The notes: generated from the sequence alone by a model not told the origin. A DNA stretch of 64,000 bases from Glaciihabitans sp. (GCA_025463785.1 JAODBD010000011.1:124001-188000), one strand, 5' to 3'; shown: positions 16,596 to 26,364, counted from the stretch's first letter. Translations and numbers: made by a program.

Positions 16596-17378
16596 CTAGA
16601 TCGGCTTGCGAAGAGCATCCATGCGGGCTCGCCAGATGGCAAGTCGGCCGGGCTTTTCCGCGAGCGACGGGCCATCGATCCAGTTCGTCACGATGCGAAT
16701 GCCGTGCAGCGCGTTCAGGGACCAGAGTTCGGTGCCCTCGAGTTCTGCCGGGGTGACAGGCTCGCCGTAAGTCTCGACCCCCAGCGCAGTGGCGAGAGCG
16801 AGAACGCTGCGCACGGTCACGCTGTCGACACGCTCGAACTCGGCTGGCGGGCCGCACAGAATGTCGCCGCGCCACCACAGGAGGCCGCTGTGCGTGCCAT
16901 CGACTACGTAGCCGCCGTCGGCCAAAATTACTGCCTCGCCAGCACCCAGCCGCTGAATTTCGGTGCGGATGCGCGTCATCGTTGGGAGGTCCGGCCCCTT
17001 GATTCGGGGTGCCGTGCGCGGGTCTGCGCCCTGAAGAGTAGTGACGGTGACGTTCTTGGTGCGCGCGGGCGCACTTCGCAGTCGCGCAACCAAAAGCGCC
17101 GCGCCCGAGCGATTTTGAAGCTCGACCCGCGGGAACCAGTCGCCCCGCCGCGGGATCAACGCGATTACGGCGTCCCAGAAGGCGTCTGCATTCGTCGCGT
17201 CGCGGACATCCTGATCCATGGATGACAGAAACCGCTCGCGATGCAGGCCCAGCGCCAGCGTCGTTCCGTCGGTCACGTACCAGGAGTCGGCCACCTGAAT
17301 GGTGGTCTCGCTCGGGTCGCAATAGTCAAGAGGCTCGAGTTCGCCGTCGCGCCAGCGGTGGATGGTCTCGACGCTCAT
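16596..17378 (-). CDS. pabC: Class IV aminotransferase, probable aminodeoxychorismate lyase
   Basis: 260 aa, PLP fold-type IV. RIKGPDLPTMTRIR (about residue 125) carries the candidate PLP lysine, and AVILADGGYVVDGTHSGLLW matches the conserved core around the cofactor. In the pathway, aminodeoxychorismate lyase cleaves aminodeoxychorismate to 4-aminobenzoate and pyruvate for folate synthesis. The assignment rests largely on its divergent pairing with pabB, 11 bp away; a branched-chain or D-amino-acid aminotransferase cannot be excluded from sequence alone. Confidence 0.8.
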   Translation of the reverse strand: MSVETIHRWRDGELEPLDYCDPSETTIQVADSWYVTDGTTLALGLHRERFLSSMDQDVRDATNADAFWDAVIALIPRRGDWFPRVELQNRSGAALLVARLRSAPARTKNVTVTTLQGADPRTAPRIKGPDLPTMTRIRTEIQRLGAGEAVILADGGYVVDGTHSGLLWWRGDILCGPPAEFERVDSVTVRSVLALATALGVETYGEPVTPAELEGTELWSLNALHGIRIVTNWIDGPSLAEKPGRLAIWRARMDALRKPI

Positions 17379-17389
17379 AGGGTTAGGTT

Positions 17390-18721
17390 ATGCGCCCAAC
17401 AGTCCTGCGGCATCCGGTCGGACGGTGGGTCGACCCGGCGGTTGCCTTCACGACGCTGTTTGGCGGTGATTCCGATGTCGTATGGCTCGACAACGGGCCG
17501 GACGCAAGGTCCGGGCGCAGCTACATCGCGGCAGCGTCCAGGGTCGTCACCTCCGCATCCATCGAGGGTTCAGTGCTCGATTTTCTTCGCGCAGAACTGG
17601 CCGAGGACCGGATGGAGGCCGGCGAAGGCTTTGCTCTCGGCTGGGTCGGCTGGATCGGATACGAGTCCCGTTTCGAGACAATGGGCAGCGCACGCACGCA
17701 GGAGTCCTCCCTGCCGGATGCGGCGTTTCTGTACGTCGATCGAGCGGTTGAGTTCGATCACCTGACGGGCGAGGTCACACTTCTGGTGTTGGGGGAGACC
17801 TGGGAGGCGGCCGTGGAGTGGCGCGACAGCACCGCTCGCGCCCTGATGCACGCGCAGGAGTCCGCGCCGGGGGCCGTGTCTGCCGAACCACCACATGCGA
17901 CCGCCCGCTGGCGAGATACCGATGACGAATACATCGCGATGATCCGCGAGTGCAAGGCGGCGATCGCCAGGGGTGACGCGTACCAGCTGTGCCTGACCAC
18001 GCTCGCGAGTGTGGACGTTGTCGCGGATCCGCTGGCGACCTATCTGGCGCTTCGAGCATCCAGTCCGAGTCATCATGGTGCGCTGCTTCGAATTGGCGAG
18101 ATGTCGCTCCTGAGTTCGTCGCCCGAGCAATTCCTCTCTGTGTCGCCGAGCGGAGTCGTCGAATCACGCCCGATCAAGGGCACGCGGCCCAGAGGCAATA
18201 CTCCGGAGCTGGATGCCGCCCTCGCCGCCGAACTTCTCGCGAGTGACAAGGAGCGTGCCGAGAACCTGATGATCGTCGATCTCATGCGCAACGACATCTC
18301 CCGGGTGAGCCGGATCGGCAGCGTCGAGGTGCCGAGCCTGCTCGCGGTCGAAAGCTACGCACAGGTACATCAGCTGGTCAGCACGGTTCGCGGTCAGCTT
18401 GAGGCGGGGCTCACCGGGATGGATGCCGTGGTCGCCTGCTTCCCCGCCGGCTCGATGACGGGCGCGCCCAAGTCGAGTGCCGTGCGGATCCTCGATGGCC
18501 TGGAGCGGCATCCGAGGGGCATCTATTCCGGGGCGTTCGGCTACTTCGGACTCGACGGTCGGATCGACCTCGCCATGGTTATTCGCTCCATCGTCATGAC
18601 CCCGTCGGGCGCGACGGTCGGGGCCGGGGGAGGCATCACCGCGCTGAGCGACCCGGCCGAGGAACTCGCCGAGGTCAAGCTCAAGGCCGCTGCGCTACTG
18701 CGAGTTCTCGGCGCGTCCTGA
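17390..18721 (+). CDS. pabB: Aminodeoxychorismate synthase component I
   Basis: 443 aa. The chorismate-binding domain fills the C-terminal half: SRPIKGTRPRG contains the lysine (PIKGT) that distinguishes aminodeoxychorismate synthase from anthranilate synthase (PIAGT). Further signatures are RAENLMIVDLMRNDISRV and CFPAGSMTGAPKSSAVRIL. The enzyme aminates chorismate for 4-aminobenzoate and folate synthesis, normally with a glutamine amidotransferase subunit (pabA/trpG), which is not in the window. The ATG lies only 11 bp from the pabC start, so the two promoters overlap. Confidence 0.93.
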   Translation: MRPTVLRHPVGRWVDPAVAFTTLFGGDSDVVWLDNGPDARSGRSYIAAASRVVTSASIEGSVLDFLRAELAEDRMEAGEGFALGWVGWIGYESRFETMGSARTQESSLPDAAFLYVDRAVEFDHLTGEVTLLVLGETWEAAVEWRDSTARALMHAQESAPGAVSAEPPHATARWRDTDDEYIAMIRECKAAIARGDAYQLCLTTLASVDVVADPLATYLALRASSPSHHGALLRIGEMSLLSSSPEQFLSVSPSGVVESRPIKGTRPRGNTPELDAALAAELLASDKERAENLMIVDLMRNDISRVSRIGSVEVPSLLAVESYAQVHQLVSTVRGQLEAGLTGMDAVVACFPAGSMTGAPKSSAVRILDGLERHPRGIYSGAFGYFGLDGRIDLAMVIRSIVMTPSGATVGAGGGITALSDPAEELAEVKLKAAALLRVLGAS

Positions 18722-18730
18722 CGGCGACGG

Positions 18731-19045
18731 CTAAAGCCGCTCGGCGATCGCCCTGATGCGCGCGAGTCGGGTATCCCACTTCGCACCGATTCGGTCGAGC
18801 TGCAGCGCGACCTCGCTGAGGCGGGCGCCCAGTGCCCGATACCGGATCTCACGCCCGTGGCGCTCAGGTTCGACCAACCCCACCTCCGCAAGCGCGGCCA
18901 GGTGTTTGGCGATCGCCTGTCGTGACACCGGCAGCTCGGCAGCCAGAGCCGATGCCGACAGCTCGCGCGCGCCAAGACGGCTCAGGATGTCCCACCGGGT
19001 CTGATCTGCCAGAGCCGCAAACACGGGTACGAGCGTTGCGCTCAC
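18731..19045 (-). CDS. ArsR family transcriptional regulator
   Basis: 104 aa with the winged helix of the ArsR/SmtB family: FAALADQTRWDILSRLG, then LAAELPVSRQAIAKHLAAL as recognition helix and VEPERHGREIRYRA as wing. No metal-binding cysteine cluster is visible, which fits the subgroup paired with SRPBCC proteins. The GTG at 19045 overlaps the stop of the SRPBCC gene (GTGA), so the two are one operon. A palindrome upstream of the operon (19500-19517) is a good operator candidate. Confidence 0.92.
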   Translation of the reverse strand: MSATLVPVFAALADQTRWDILSRLGARELSASALAAELPVSRQAIAKHLAALAEVGLVEPERHGREIRYRALGARLSEVALQLDRIGAKWDTRLARIRAIAERL

Positions 19046-19479
19046 GCCGAATCCTGTTTCTCGAGGAAGGCCTGCAGCTCGCCCAGCTCTTCCAACCAGC
19101 CCTGGTCGTTGCCCTTCATCAGCGATTCGACGTCGCCGCCCGCTTCCTCCCACCCGGTCTCGACGACGGTCAACTCGGTACCTCCGTCACGATCGGTCAG
19201 AGTGAACCGCGCGACTGTCGAAGCGCCGACGACAGGGTCTTCGCCCGGCTCACGTCCCCAACGGAACGCGAATACGTTGGGCTCGTCGACCTCCTCGACG
19301 ACGACGCGAAAGTCGCCCCAGTCGCTCCACCCCATCACGCCAGTGCCGCCTACGCGGAGATCGAGGGTCGCGGTATCTCCGAACCATTCGCTGATCAGTT
19401 CGGGCTGCGTGAGGGCTGCCCAGACAGCGCTGCGGTGGGCCATGATGTGGACAGTGCGCGTGACGATGAGTTCAGCCAT
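19042..19479 (-). CDS. SRPBCC/AHSA1-domain protein
   Basis: 145 aa, helix-grip fold. VTRTVHIMAHRSAVWAALT and ELISEWFGD at the N-terminus and TELTVVETGWEE with a C-terminal helix are typical of AHSA1-like SRPBCC proteins, which bind hydrophobic ligands in a deep pocket. It is the first gene of a two-gene operon with an ArsR regulator, a widespread actinobacterial pairing; it may supply or sense the regulator's ligand, but no ligand is known here. Confidence 0.9.
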   Translation of the reverse strand: MAELIVTRTVHIMAHRSAVWAALTQPELISEWFGDTATLDLRVGGTGVMGWSDWGDFRVVVEEVDEPNVFAFRWGREPGEDPVVGASTVARFTLTDRDGGTELTVVETGWEEAGGDVESLMKGNDQGWLEELGELQAFLEKQDSA

Positions 19480-19499
19480 TCCTGCACGCTAGCAGAAAC

Positions 19500-19517
19500 T
19501 GCAACCGTGTGGTTGCA
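19500..19517. promoter_or_regulatory. Palindrome upstream of SRPBCC-arsR operon
   Basis: Perfect palindrome TGCAACC-N4-GGTTGCA (7+4+7 bp), 20 bp before the ATG of the SRPBCC gene on the minus strand. Size and symmetry suit a dimeric winged-helix repressor, so it is the probable ArsR operator. It also lies 110 bp upstream of leuS on the other strand. Confidence 0.75.
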
Positions 19518-19627
19518 TTCCGCGAGGGCGCGGTCGTCTTTAGTACGCTTGTCTGGGTTCCTCGGCAGGTTTGCCGATACGCCAGCGCTATGGCGCCCGC
19601 ATCCCTCGCAACGAATTGGACGTACCT

Positions 19628-22204
19628 GTGGCAGAGCACGACGACATCGACACAGCCGGGTTGGATGCCGCCTACGACTTCCTGCGTATCCAGGACAAGT
19701 GGCTTCCCATCTGGGACGAGATGAAGCCGTTTGCGAGTGGCGATCCTGGCGACACCCGCCCGCGAAAGTACGTACTCGATATGTTTCCGTATCCATCGGG
19801 TGACCTTCACATGGGTCACGCCGAGGCCTACGCGCTTGGCGACGTCGTCGCGCGCTACTGGCGGCAGCAGGGGTTCAACGTGCTGCATCCGATCGGGTGG
19901 GATTCCTTCGGGCTTCCGGCCGAGAACGCTGCAATCAAGCGCGGGGTTGATCCACGTGCCTGGACGTACGACAACATCGCGCAGCAGCGCGCCTCGATGC
20001 GCCGGTACGCGCCATCCTTCGACTGGGATCGTGTGCTGCACACGAGTGATCCTGAGTACTACAAGTGGAATCAGTGGTTGTTCCTGAAGATGTTCGAGAA
20101 GGGACTCGCCTACCGCAAGGAGAGCTGGGTCAACTGGGATCCGGTAGACCAGACCGTTCTCGCCAACGAGCAGGTGCTGGCTGACGGCACCTCCGAGCGC
20201 AGCGGCGCGATCGTCGTCAAGCGCAAGCGCACTCAGTGGTACCTGAAGATCACCGACTACGCAGACCGCCTGCTAGACGACCTCAACCAGCTCGAAGGGT
20301 CGTGGCCGTCGAAGGTCATCGCCATGCAGCGCAACTGGATCGGGCGCTCGCAGGGGGCCGACGTCGACTTCGAGATCGAAGGTCGCGCCGAGAAGGTGAC
20401 GGTCTTTACCACGCGGCCCGATACGCTCTACGGCGCCACGTTCATGGTCGTCGCCCCTGACTCGGATCTCGCGGCCGAACTCGCCGCCGGGTCGACCCCC
20501 GAAGTGCGCATGGTATTTCAGGATTACCTCGAGCAGGTGCAGAAATCGACCGAGATCGAGCGCCAGGACGCGACCCGCGAAAAGACGGGAGTGCCGCTTG
20601 ATCGTTTCGCAATCAATCCGATCAACGGCGAGCGCATCCCGATTTGGGCCGCAGACTACGTGCTGGCCGACTACGGGCATGGCGCCGTCATGGCGGTTCC
20701 TGCGCATGACCAGCGCGACCTCGACTTCGCTCTGAAATTCGGGCTGCCAGTTCGGGTTGTCGTCGACACCCTCGCACCGCTGACCGGCGCCATCCCGGTG
20801 CTGGATGTCGACGAAGACGGCAAGGCGATCCTGCCAGACGACCTGCCGCCACTCGACCCCGCGACTACCGGTCAGGCCCTGAACGGTCCCGGGCGGATGA
20901 TCAACTCGGGCCCGCTCGACGGGCTGAGTAAGCAGAACGCAATTTCCAAGATCATCGAGCAGCTGGAGACACTCGGCGCGGGCCGCGCGGCGAAGACGTA
21001 CCGGCTGCGCGACTGGCTGATTTCGCGTCAGCGATACTGGGGCACGCCCATCCCGATCATTCATGGCTCGGATGGCGTGCTCATTCCCGTGGCAGAAGAC
21101 CAGCTGCCGATCGAGCTGCCACCGACAGAGGGGCTCGACCTGCAACCTCGCGGTCAGTCTCCGCTCGGTGCGGCGGAGGAGTGGGTGAACGTTCCCGATC
21201 CGCGCGACGGCAGCCCGGCCAAACGTGACCCTGACACGATGGACACGTTCGTCGACAGCTCGTGGTACTTCCTGCGATTCCTCAATCCGCATGACAGCGA
21301 AAGGGCATTCGACCCGGCAGAGGCCGACAAGTGGGCTCCGGTCGACCAGTATGTGGGGGGAGTGACCCACGCCATCCTGCACCTGCTTTACGCACGTTTC
21401 ATCACTAAGGTTCTGTTCGACCTCGGGTATGTCACGTTCACCGAACCCTTTAGCGCACTGCTGAACCAGGGCATGGTGCTCATGGATGGCTCGGCGATGT
21501 CGAAGAGCAAGGGCAACCTGGTTCGGCTCTCCGACCAGCTCGATGAGCACGGCGTTGACGCGGTGCGGCTGACGATGGCGTTTGCCGGGCCGCCCGAGGA
21601 TGACATCGACTGGGCGGATGTCTCTCCCGCTGCTTCGTCGAAGTTCCTCGCTCGGGCATGGCGCCTGGCCGGCGACGTCACCAGCGCTCCCGAAGTGGAG
21701 TGGCGCACAGGGGATGTTGCTCTGCGTCGGCAGACCCATCGGCTGCTCGCCGAGGGTCCGGGTCTCATCGAGGCTTTCAAATTCAACGTGCTGGTCGCGA
21801 AGATCATGGAACTCGTCAATGCCACGCGCAAGACGATCGACACGGGGGCTGGCGGTGGCGACGCCGCGGTCCGTGAGGCCACCGAAGTCATCGCTGTCGC
21901 GCTCAGCCTGTTTGCGCCGTACACGGCTGAAGACATGTGGGAGAAGCTCGGCTACCTGCCGACGGTTGCCCTTGCCGGATGGCGGAAGGCCGATCCGACC
22001 CTGCTTATCGAAGAGTCTGTGACCGCGATAGTTCAGGTCGACGGCAAGGTTCGCGATCGGTTCGAGGTTGGGCCGAAGATTAGCGCTGAGGAGCTCGAGA
22101 AACTCGCGCGCGGATCTGCTGCCGTGATTCGCACGCTCGGTGATCGCCAGATCGCGAACGTAATTGTGCGAGCACCGCGACTCGTCAACATCGCCACGAA
22201 ATAG
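19628..22204 (+). CDS. leuS: Leucyl-tRNA synthetase
   Basis: About 858 aa, class I aminoacyl-tRNA synthetase. The HIGH-type motif is [15 protein letters not shown] and the KMSKS loop is [16 protein letters not shown]. The editing (CP1) domain lies between them, with [15 protein letters not shown] and [16 protein letters not shown]. It charges tRNA-Leu and hydrolyses misacylated products. The frame is open to TTG 19571, but the GTG at 19628 begins a stretch ([17 protein letters not shown]) leading directly to the usual N-terminal [14 protein letters not shown] and is preferred. No T-box was recognised upstream. Confidence 0.95.
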   Translation: MAEHDDIDTAGLDAAYDFLRIQDKWLPIWDEMKPFASGDPGDTRPRKYVLDMFPYPSGDLHMGHAEAYALGDVVARYWRQQGFNVLHPIGWDSFGLPAENAAIKRGVDPRAWTYDNIAQQRASMRRYAPSFDWDRVLHTSDPEYYKWNQWLFLKMFEKGLAYRKESWVNWDPVDQTVLANEQVLADGTSERSGAIVVKRKRTQWYLKITDYADRLLDDLNQLEGSWPSKVIAMQRNWIGRSQGADVDFEIEGRAEKVTVFTTRPDTLYGATFMVVAPDSDLAAELAAGSTPEVRMVFQDYLEQVQKSTEIERQDATREKTGVPLDRFAINPINGERIPIWAADYVLADYGHGAVMAVPAHDQRDLDFALKFGLPVRVVVDTLAPLTGAIPVLDVDEDGKAILPDDLPPLDPATTGQALNGPGRMINSGPLDGLSKQNAISKIIEQLETLGAGRAAKTYRLRDWLISRQRYWGTPIPIIHGSDGVLIPVAEDQLPIELPPTEGLDLQPRGQSPLGAAEEWVNVPDPRDGSPAKRDPDTMDTFVDSSWYFLRFLNPHDSERAFDPAEADKWAPVDQYVGGVTHAILHLLYARFITKVLFDLGYVTFTEPFSALLNQGMVLMDGSAMSKSKGNLVRLSDQLDEHGVDAVRLTMAFAGPPEDDIDWADVSPAASSKFLARAWRLAGDVTSAPEVEWRTGDVALRRQTHRLLAEGPGLIEAFKFNVLVAKIMELVNATRKTIDTGAGGGDAAVREATEVIAVALSLFAPYTAEDMWEKLGYLPTVALAGWRKADPTLLIEESVTAIVQVDGKVRDRFEVGPKISAEELEKLARGSAAVIRTLGDRQIANVIVRAPRLVNIATK

Positions 22205-22267
22205 GGCGTAGTCCACAGATTCTTCGTTGCGTCGATCGAGGGCTGCGTAGAAATCTAGCCTCGATTC

Positions 22268-22861
22268 GTGGATGTCGATCCGAATGCTCGTACCGCGCGC
22301 CTGCGTCTAACCGTCGGCGCGGGCATCGTGCTGGTGATCCTTGCCGCGGGCGTCGCGGTGTTGGTGAGCGCGCTCGCCCCGCACGGTGTTACACGAGCGG
22401 CTGCGCCACCAGCGGTCGTCCACAAGGCCGCGCCGACCGCAAATGATGCGCCGACTGCCCTGGTGCATGTCGTCGGCCAGGTGCGGCGGCCCGGGTTGTA
22501 CGAATTGCCTGCGGGCGATCGCGTGGTTGACGCGGTGTCCGCTGCGGGTGGCTTCACGCACGCGGCCGATCAAGCTCAAGTCAACCTTGCCGAGGTCGTC
22601 ACCGACGGGGAGCAAATCGTGGTCGCCAGGAAGGGGGCGGTCTCGGGGGCGCCGGGGGCGACATCCAGTGGCAAGGTCAATATCAACACTGCGGATGCCA
22701 CGGCTCTGGAAACCCTGGATGGCATCGGTCCGGCTCTCGCCCAGCGCATCCTCGCCTATCGCAAGGCGCATGGCAGCTTCTCGTCGGTTGGCGATCTGCA
22801 GAACGTCACGGGCATCGGGGACAAGAAGTTCGCCGCACTCAAAGCCAACGTGACAACCTGA
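22268..22861 (+). CDS. comEA: ComEA-type DNA-binding protein
   Basis: 197 aa. One N-terminal membrane helix (about residues 14-36), then a soluble SLBB-like domain (VVGQVRRPGLYELPAGDRVV) and a C-terminal helix-hairpin-helix pair, VNINTADATALETLDGIG and FSSVGDLQNVTGIGDKKF, the DNA-binding unit. It binds incoming double-stranded DNA outside the membrane in natural transformation. The GTG start is 63 bp after leuS, and its stop shares a base with the comEC start, so the pair is coupled. Confidence 0.93.
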   Translation: MDVDPNARTARLRLTVGAGIVLVILAAGVAVLVSALAPHGVTRAAAPPAVVHKAAPTANDAPTALVHVVGQVRRPGLYELPAGDRVVDAVSAAGGFTHAADQAQVNLAEVVTDGEQIVVARKGAVSGAPGATSSGKVNINTADATALETLDGIGPALAQRILAYRKAHGSFSSVGDLQNVTGIGDKKFAALKANVTT

Positions 22862-25164
22862 TGGATCTCCGGATCGTTGTACCTGCTGTGGCCGCGTGGC
22901 TCGCGGCCGTGCTCATCCTGCCGCTCCCGGGCGGCATGCTGCCACTCGCGATTGCTGCATGGGCAATCGCCGTTGCGCTCGTCGTGGTCGCGGCAGTGAC
23001 CAGGCGGTCGCTGTTGGTGATGTTCGCTGTGACAGCCGCGGCTGTCGCGCTGGTGTCGACGTCTGCCTTCGTTCACTCCGACGCTCGTCGTCCGGCGTTT
23101 CTCCGGCACGGTTCGCACCAGCTCACGGGGGCGACAATCGTCACGACTCAGACCGTGACGAAGGCGAGCAAGTACTTCAATGCGACCCTCACTCGAGTTG
23201 GGGACTACACGGTGTCGGTACCGGTCACGGTCTTCGGCGGGTCGCCAACGCGCCGCACCGAGATCGGCACGACGCTCATCGTCAGCGGTGCATTCGCGGC
23301 GACGGCGCCCGCGGACGACACATCCTTCCTCGTGTTTGCTCACGCACCCGCTCGATTCTCGCTGCCCCCGCCGTGGTACCTCTCCTGGGCAAACGGCCTT
23401 CGAAGCAACTTCGCCTTTGCCTCGGTGTCCCTGCCAGGTGATGGTGGAGCGCTGCTTCCGGGGCTCGCGATTGGCGACAAGGTCGCTGTGAGCGATTCGC
23501 TCAGCTCGGATATGAAGACAGCGTCGCTGAGCCATCTGACCGCGGTTTCTGGAGCGAACTGTGCCGTCGTAATCGGGCTCATCCTGCTCGCGGGCAAGGC
23601 CGCGGGGCTGCGTCGAGGGTTGCGGGTGATGGGTGCGTTGGTGGTGTTGGTCGGTTTCGTCGTGCTGGTGACGCCGGAGCCAAGCGTTCTCCGCGCGGCC
23701 GTCATGGCGGCACTGGTGCTCGGTGCGCTGGCGAGCGGGCGACCAGTGCACGGTTTACCAGTCATCGCCCTCGCGAGCCTGGTGCTCCTGACATTCGATC
23801 CGTGGCTGGCCGCAAACTACGGGTTCGCACTATCAGTGCTGGCTACCGCGGGCCTCATGACTCTGTCCGGGCCGCTGGCGTCACGGCTGGAGAGGTGGAT
23901 GCCGCGCTGGCTCGCGATGACGGTTGCCGTTCCCATCGCGGCGCAGCTGGCCTGCCAGCCAGTATTGATTCTGTTGAACCCATCCCTGCCGCTGTATGGC
24001 GTGCTGGCCAACACCCTGGCCGAGCCAGCCTCGCCCGCAGCCACCGTTCTTGGGCTCGGCGCGTGCCTCACGCTGCCCGTGGCGCCGCCCATCGGTCATC
24101 TGCTTGCCGCGATTGCCTGGCTTCCTTCGGCATGGATCGCGGCAGTTGCGCGATTTTTCGCCGCGCTGCCTGGTGCACGTTTGCCATGGCCCGGCGGCCT
24201 GCCAGGAGCGATCGTGCTCGCCGTGGTCACGGCCCTCGTGCTCATCCTGGCTCTCGGGCGCCTGTCTCGGCGCGGGAGGGGCATCCTTGCGGGCGGTCTT
24301 GTGGTGGTGCTCATCGGTTCCGCGGCGGTCACCGGGGTTTCAAACGGCATCGTGCAGTTCGGTCGCCCCAGCGACTGGCAGATCGCGGATTGTGACATCG
24401 GTCAGGGTGACGCCATGATCGTGCGCAGCGCCGGCAAGGTTGCGGTTATGGACACTGGGCCATCCGAACCGCTCTTGAAGAACTGCCTCAACGACCTCGG
24501 CATCACTCGCATCGATCTGCTGGTACTCAGTCACTACGACCTTGACCACGTGGCAGGGACGCCGGTTGTCGACCATCTCACCGATCGTGCCCTGGTCGGG
24601 CCCTCGACGGGCAAGCCGCGCGACATCTCGATTATCCAGGGGCTGCTGGATGGCGGGACGAAGGTTGACCGCGTTAGTCGCGGGCTCACTGGCATGCTCG
24701 GTGACCTGCGCTGGTCGGTTCTGTGGCCTCCTGCAAAACTGCCGGACGGCGTCGTGCCAGGCAACGAAGCGTGCCTGACAATCCTGTTTGAGCCGGTTGG
24801 AGCCTGTCCGAAGGGATGCCTCAGCTCGATGTTCGTTGGCGACCTGAATCAGAAGGCACAGAATCTCATGCTCGCCGCAAATCCGACCCTGCCGCGCCTC
24901 GACGTGATCGAGGTCGCCCATCACGGTTCGGCAGATCAGAGCCCGGAAATGTACGAACGGGTGCGTGCAACCGTCGGTGTGATCGGAGTTGGCCTTCACA
25001 ATACTTACGGGCATCCGACCCAGCACCTGCTCGACATTTTGGCGAGCGTCGGCACGCTTCCTGCCCGCACCGACACCCAGGGCCTGATACTCCTCGGGCC
25101 CGGCGCCCGGCCGGGGACGGTATCCGAGTGGAGTGAGCGGCTCGACACCGGTGGTCACGGTTAG
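22861..25164 (+). CDS. comEC: ComEC/Rec2 DNA-uptake channel
   Basis: 767 aa. N-terminal helices and a DUF4131/OB-like part, the polytopic Competence domain with LSHLTAVSGANCAVVIGL, and a C-terminal metallo-beta-lactamase domain: CDIGQGDAMIVRS, LSHYDLDHVAGTPVVDHL (metal ligands) and IEVAHHGSADQS. It is the proposed channel for single-stranded DNA import, and the lactamase domain may degrade the other strand. Full length and intact. Its presence with comEA suggests a conserved DNA-uptake apparatus, though the pilus genes are not in this window. Confidence 0.94.
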   Translation: MDLRIVVPAVAAWLAAVLILPLPGGMLPLAIAAWAIAVALVVVAAVTRRSLLVMFAVTAAAVALVSTSAFVHSDARRPAFLRHGSHQLTGATIVTTQTVTKASKYFNATLTRVGDYTVSVPVTVFGGSPTRRTEIGTTLIVSGAFAATAPADDTSFLVFAHAPARFSLPPPWYLSWANGLRSNFAFASVSLPGDGGALLPGLAIGDKVAVSDSLSSDMKTASLSHLTAVSGANCAVVIGLILLAGKAAGLRRGLRVMGALVVLVGFVVLVTPEPSVLRAAVMAALVLGALASGRPVHGLPVIALASLVLLTFDPWLAANYGFALSVLATAGLMTLSGPLASRLERWMPRWLAMTVAVPIAAQLACQPVLILLNPSLPLYGVLANTLAEPASPAATVLGLGACLTLPVAPPIGHLLAAIAWLPSAWIAAVARFFAALPGARLPWPGGLPGAIVLAVVTALVLILALGRLSRRGRGILAGGLVVVLIGSAAVTGVSNGIVQFGRPSDWQIADCDIGQGDAMIVRSAGKVAVMDTGPSEPLLKNCLNDLGITRIDLLVLSHYDLDHVAGTPVVDHLTDRALVGPSTGKPRDISIIQGLLDGGTKVDRVSRGLTGMLGDLRWSVLWPPAKLPDGVVPGNEACLTILFEPVGACPKGCLSSMFVGDLNQKAQNLMLAANPTLPRLDVIEVAHHGSADQSPEMYERVRATVGVIGVGLHNTYGHPTQHLLDILASVGTLPARTDTQGLILLGPGARPGTVSEWSERLDTGGHG

Positions 25165-25177
25165 GCTCGGAGTGTTC

Positions 25178-25211
25178 ATCCGCTCGACCCGCACATCCGC
25201 TCGACCCGCAC
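25178..25211. repeat. 17-bp perfect direct repeat between comEC and holA
   Basis: The 17-mer ATCCGCTCGACCCGCAC occurs twice back to back (25178-25194 and 25195-25211), directly before the GAGAGGG ribosome-binding site of holA. Probably slippage-derived; length variation would alter the spacing between comEC and holA but not the holA ribosome-binding site. Confidence 0.75.
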
Positions 25212-25225
25212 AGAGAGGGCAAATC

Positions 25226-26239
25226 GTGCCCGCGAAACCCGCCGCGAAGACCGCGCCGAAGATTCCGCAGCTCGATTGGCGGCAGATCCGACCCGCCCCG
25301 GTCATCCTGGTGTCTGGCTCGGAGGAGTTCCTCGCCGATCGAGCTATCCGGCTGCTGCGCGACACTCTCAAAGGCGAGGACCCGAGCCTCGAAATCAACG
25401 ATCTCGAGGCGGACGGCTATGGCCCAGGCGAGTTACTCACACTGGCCAGCCCCTCACTGTTCAACGAACCTCGACTGATTCGCGTCACGAACGTCGAGAA
25501 ATGTACTGACGCGTTCCTTACCGAAACGCTGAGTTACCTCGAGCAGCCCGCCGATGACACCTACCTCGTTCTCCGGCACGGTGGGGGAGTACGGGGCAAG
25601 AAACTGCTGGATGCCATCCGCAGCGGCGTCGGTGGCGGCATCGAGGTGGTGTGCGCCGAGCTGAAGAAAGACACCGACAAGATGGACTTTGCGGCCGCCG
25701 AGTTTTCGGCCCGCAACCGTCGTGTCACCGCGAGCGCGTTACGGGCGCTGGTGTCCGCATTCTCCGATGACCTGGCCGAGTTGGCATCCGCGTGCCAGCA
25801 GCTCCTGGCTGACGCGAGCGAAGAGATCACCGAGGTGACGGTCGAGAAATACTATTCCGGCCGCGTCGAGACCAACGCATTCAAAGTTGCGGATGCCGCT
25901 ATCGCTGGCCGACGCGGTGAAGCGCTGATCCTCCTGAGGCACGCCCTCTCATCCGGAGCCGACCCGGTGCCGATGGTCGCGGCCTTTGCCGCGAAGCTTC
26001 GCACAATGGCGAAGCTGTCGGGCACCAGGGGCAACTCGATGCGGCTCGCCCAGCAGTTCGGTCTAGCCCCGTGGCAGGTCGATCGCGCCAAACGCGACCT
26101 CCAGGGCTGGAGCGAGGCTGGCCTCGGCCGATCGATCGAGCTGCTGGCCGAGACGGACGCCCAGGTCAAGGGCGGCGGTCGCGATCCGGTTTTCGCGCTC
26201 GAACGCATGGTCGCCGTGATCAGCAACCGCGGCGCCTAG
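25226..26239 (+). CDS. holA: DNA polymerase III subunit delta
   Basis: 337 aa. N-terminal AAA+-like part begins with PVILVSGSEEFLADRAIRLL, typical of HolA, followed by the LLTLASPSLFNEPRLIRV region and a C-terminal helical domain with AAFAAKLRTMAKL and LAPWQVDRAKRDL. As clamp-loader subunit it opens the beta sliding clamp. The GTG at 25226 follows GAGAGGG; the frame extends back to 25133 over the comEC end and a direct repeat, which is rejected. The order comEA-comEC-holA is common in Actinobacteria. Confidence 0.93.
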   Translation: MPAKPAAKTAPKIPQLDWRQIRPAPVILVSGSEEFLADRAIRLLRDTLKGEDPSLEINDLEADGYGPGELLTLASPSLFNEPRLIRVTNVEKCTDAFLTETLSYLEQPADDTYLVLRHGGGVRGKKLLDAIRSGVGGGIEVVCAELKKDTDKMDFAAAEFSARNRRVTASALRALVSAFSDDLAELASACQQLLADASEEITEVTVEKYYSGRVETNAFKVADAAIAGRRGEALILLRHALSSGADPVPMVAAFAAKLRTMAKLSGTRGNSMRLAQQFGLAPWQVDRAKRDLQGWSEAGLGRSIELLAETDAQVKGGGRDPVFALERMVAVISNRGA

Positions 26240-26308
26240 CCCAGCCCGAGTCGCCCCCACCTTCGCCCCTCGCCCTTCGCTCGCGCGACCCCGTCCCACA
26301 ACCATCCC

Positions 26309-26364
26309 GAGTTGCCCGGATTGGTCGGGTTTTCGCGCGCCAACCCGACCAAAGTGGGCAACTC
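26309..26364. repeat. 56-bp inverted repeat between convergent holA and rpsT
   Basis: The arms 26309-26331 and 26342-26364 (outer sequence GAGTTGCCC, inner TTGGTCGGGTT) are reverse complements at 20 of 23 positions around a 10-nt GC-rich loop. It lies 70 bp after holA in a C-rich stretch and before the rpsT terminator. It may be a bidirectional transcription stop or a palindromic mobile sequence; no T-run follows. Confidence 0.7.

Noticed and set aside
19518-19627. T-box or attenuator upstream of leuS
   Set aside because: No T-box core sequence, specifier hairpin or terminator could be recognised; only the ArsR-type palindrome stands out.
20273-22216. 647-codon minus-strand frame opposite leuS
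   Set aside because: Shadow of leuS; rich in Arg, His and Asp as typical for antisense of high-GC genes.
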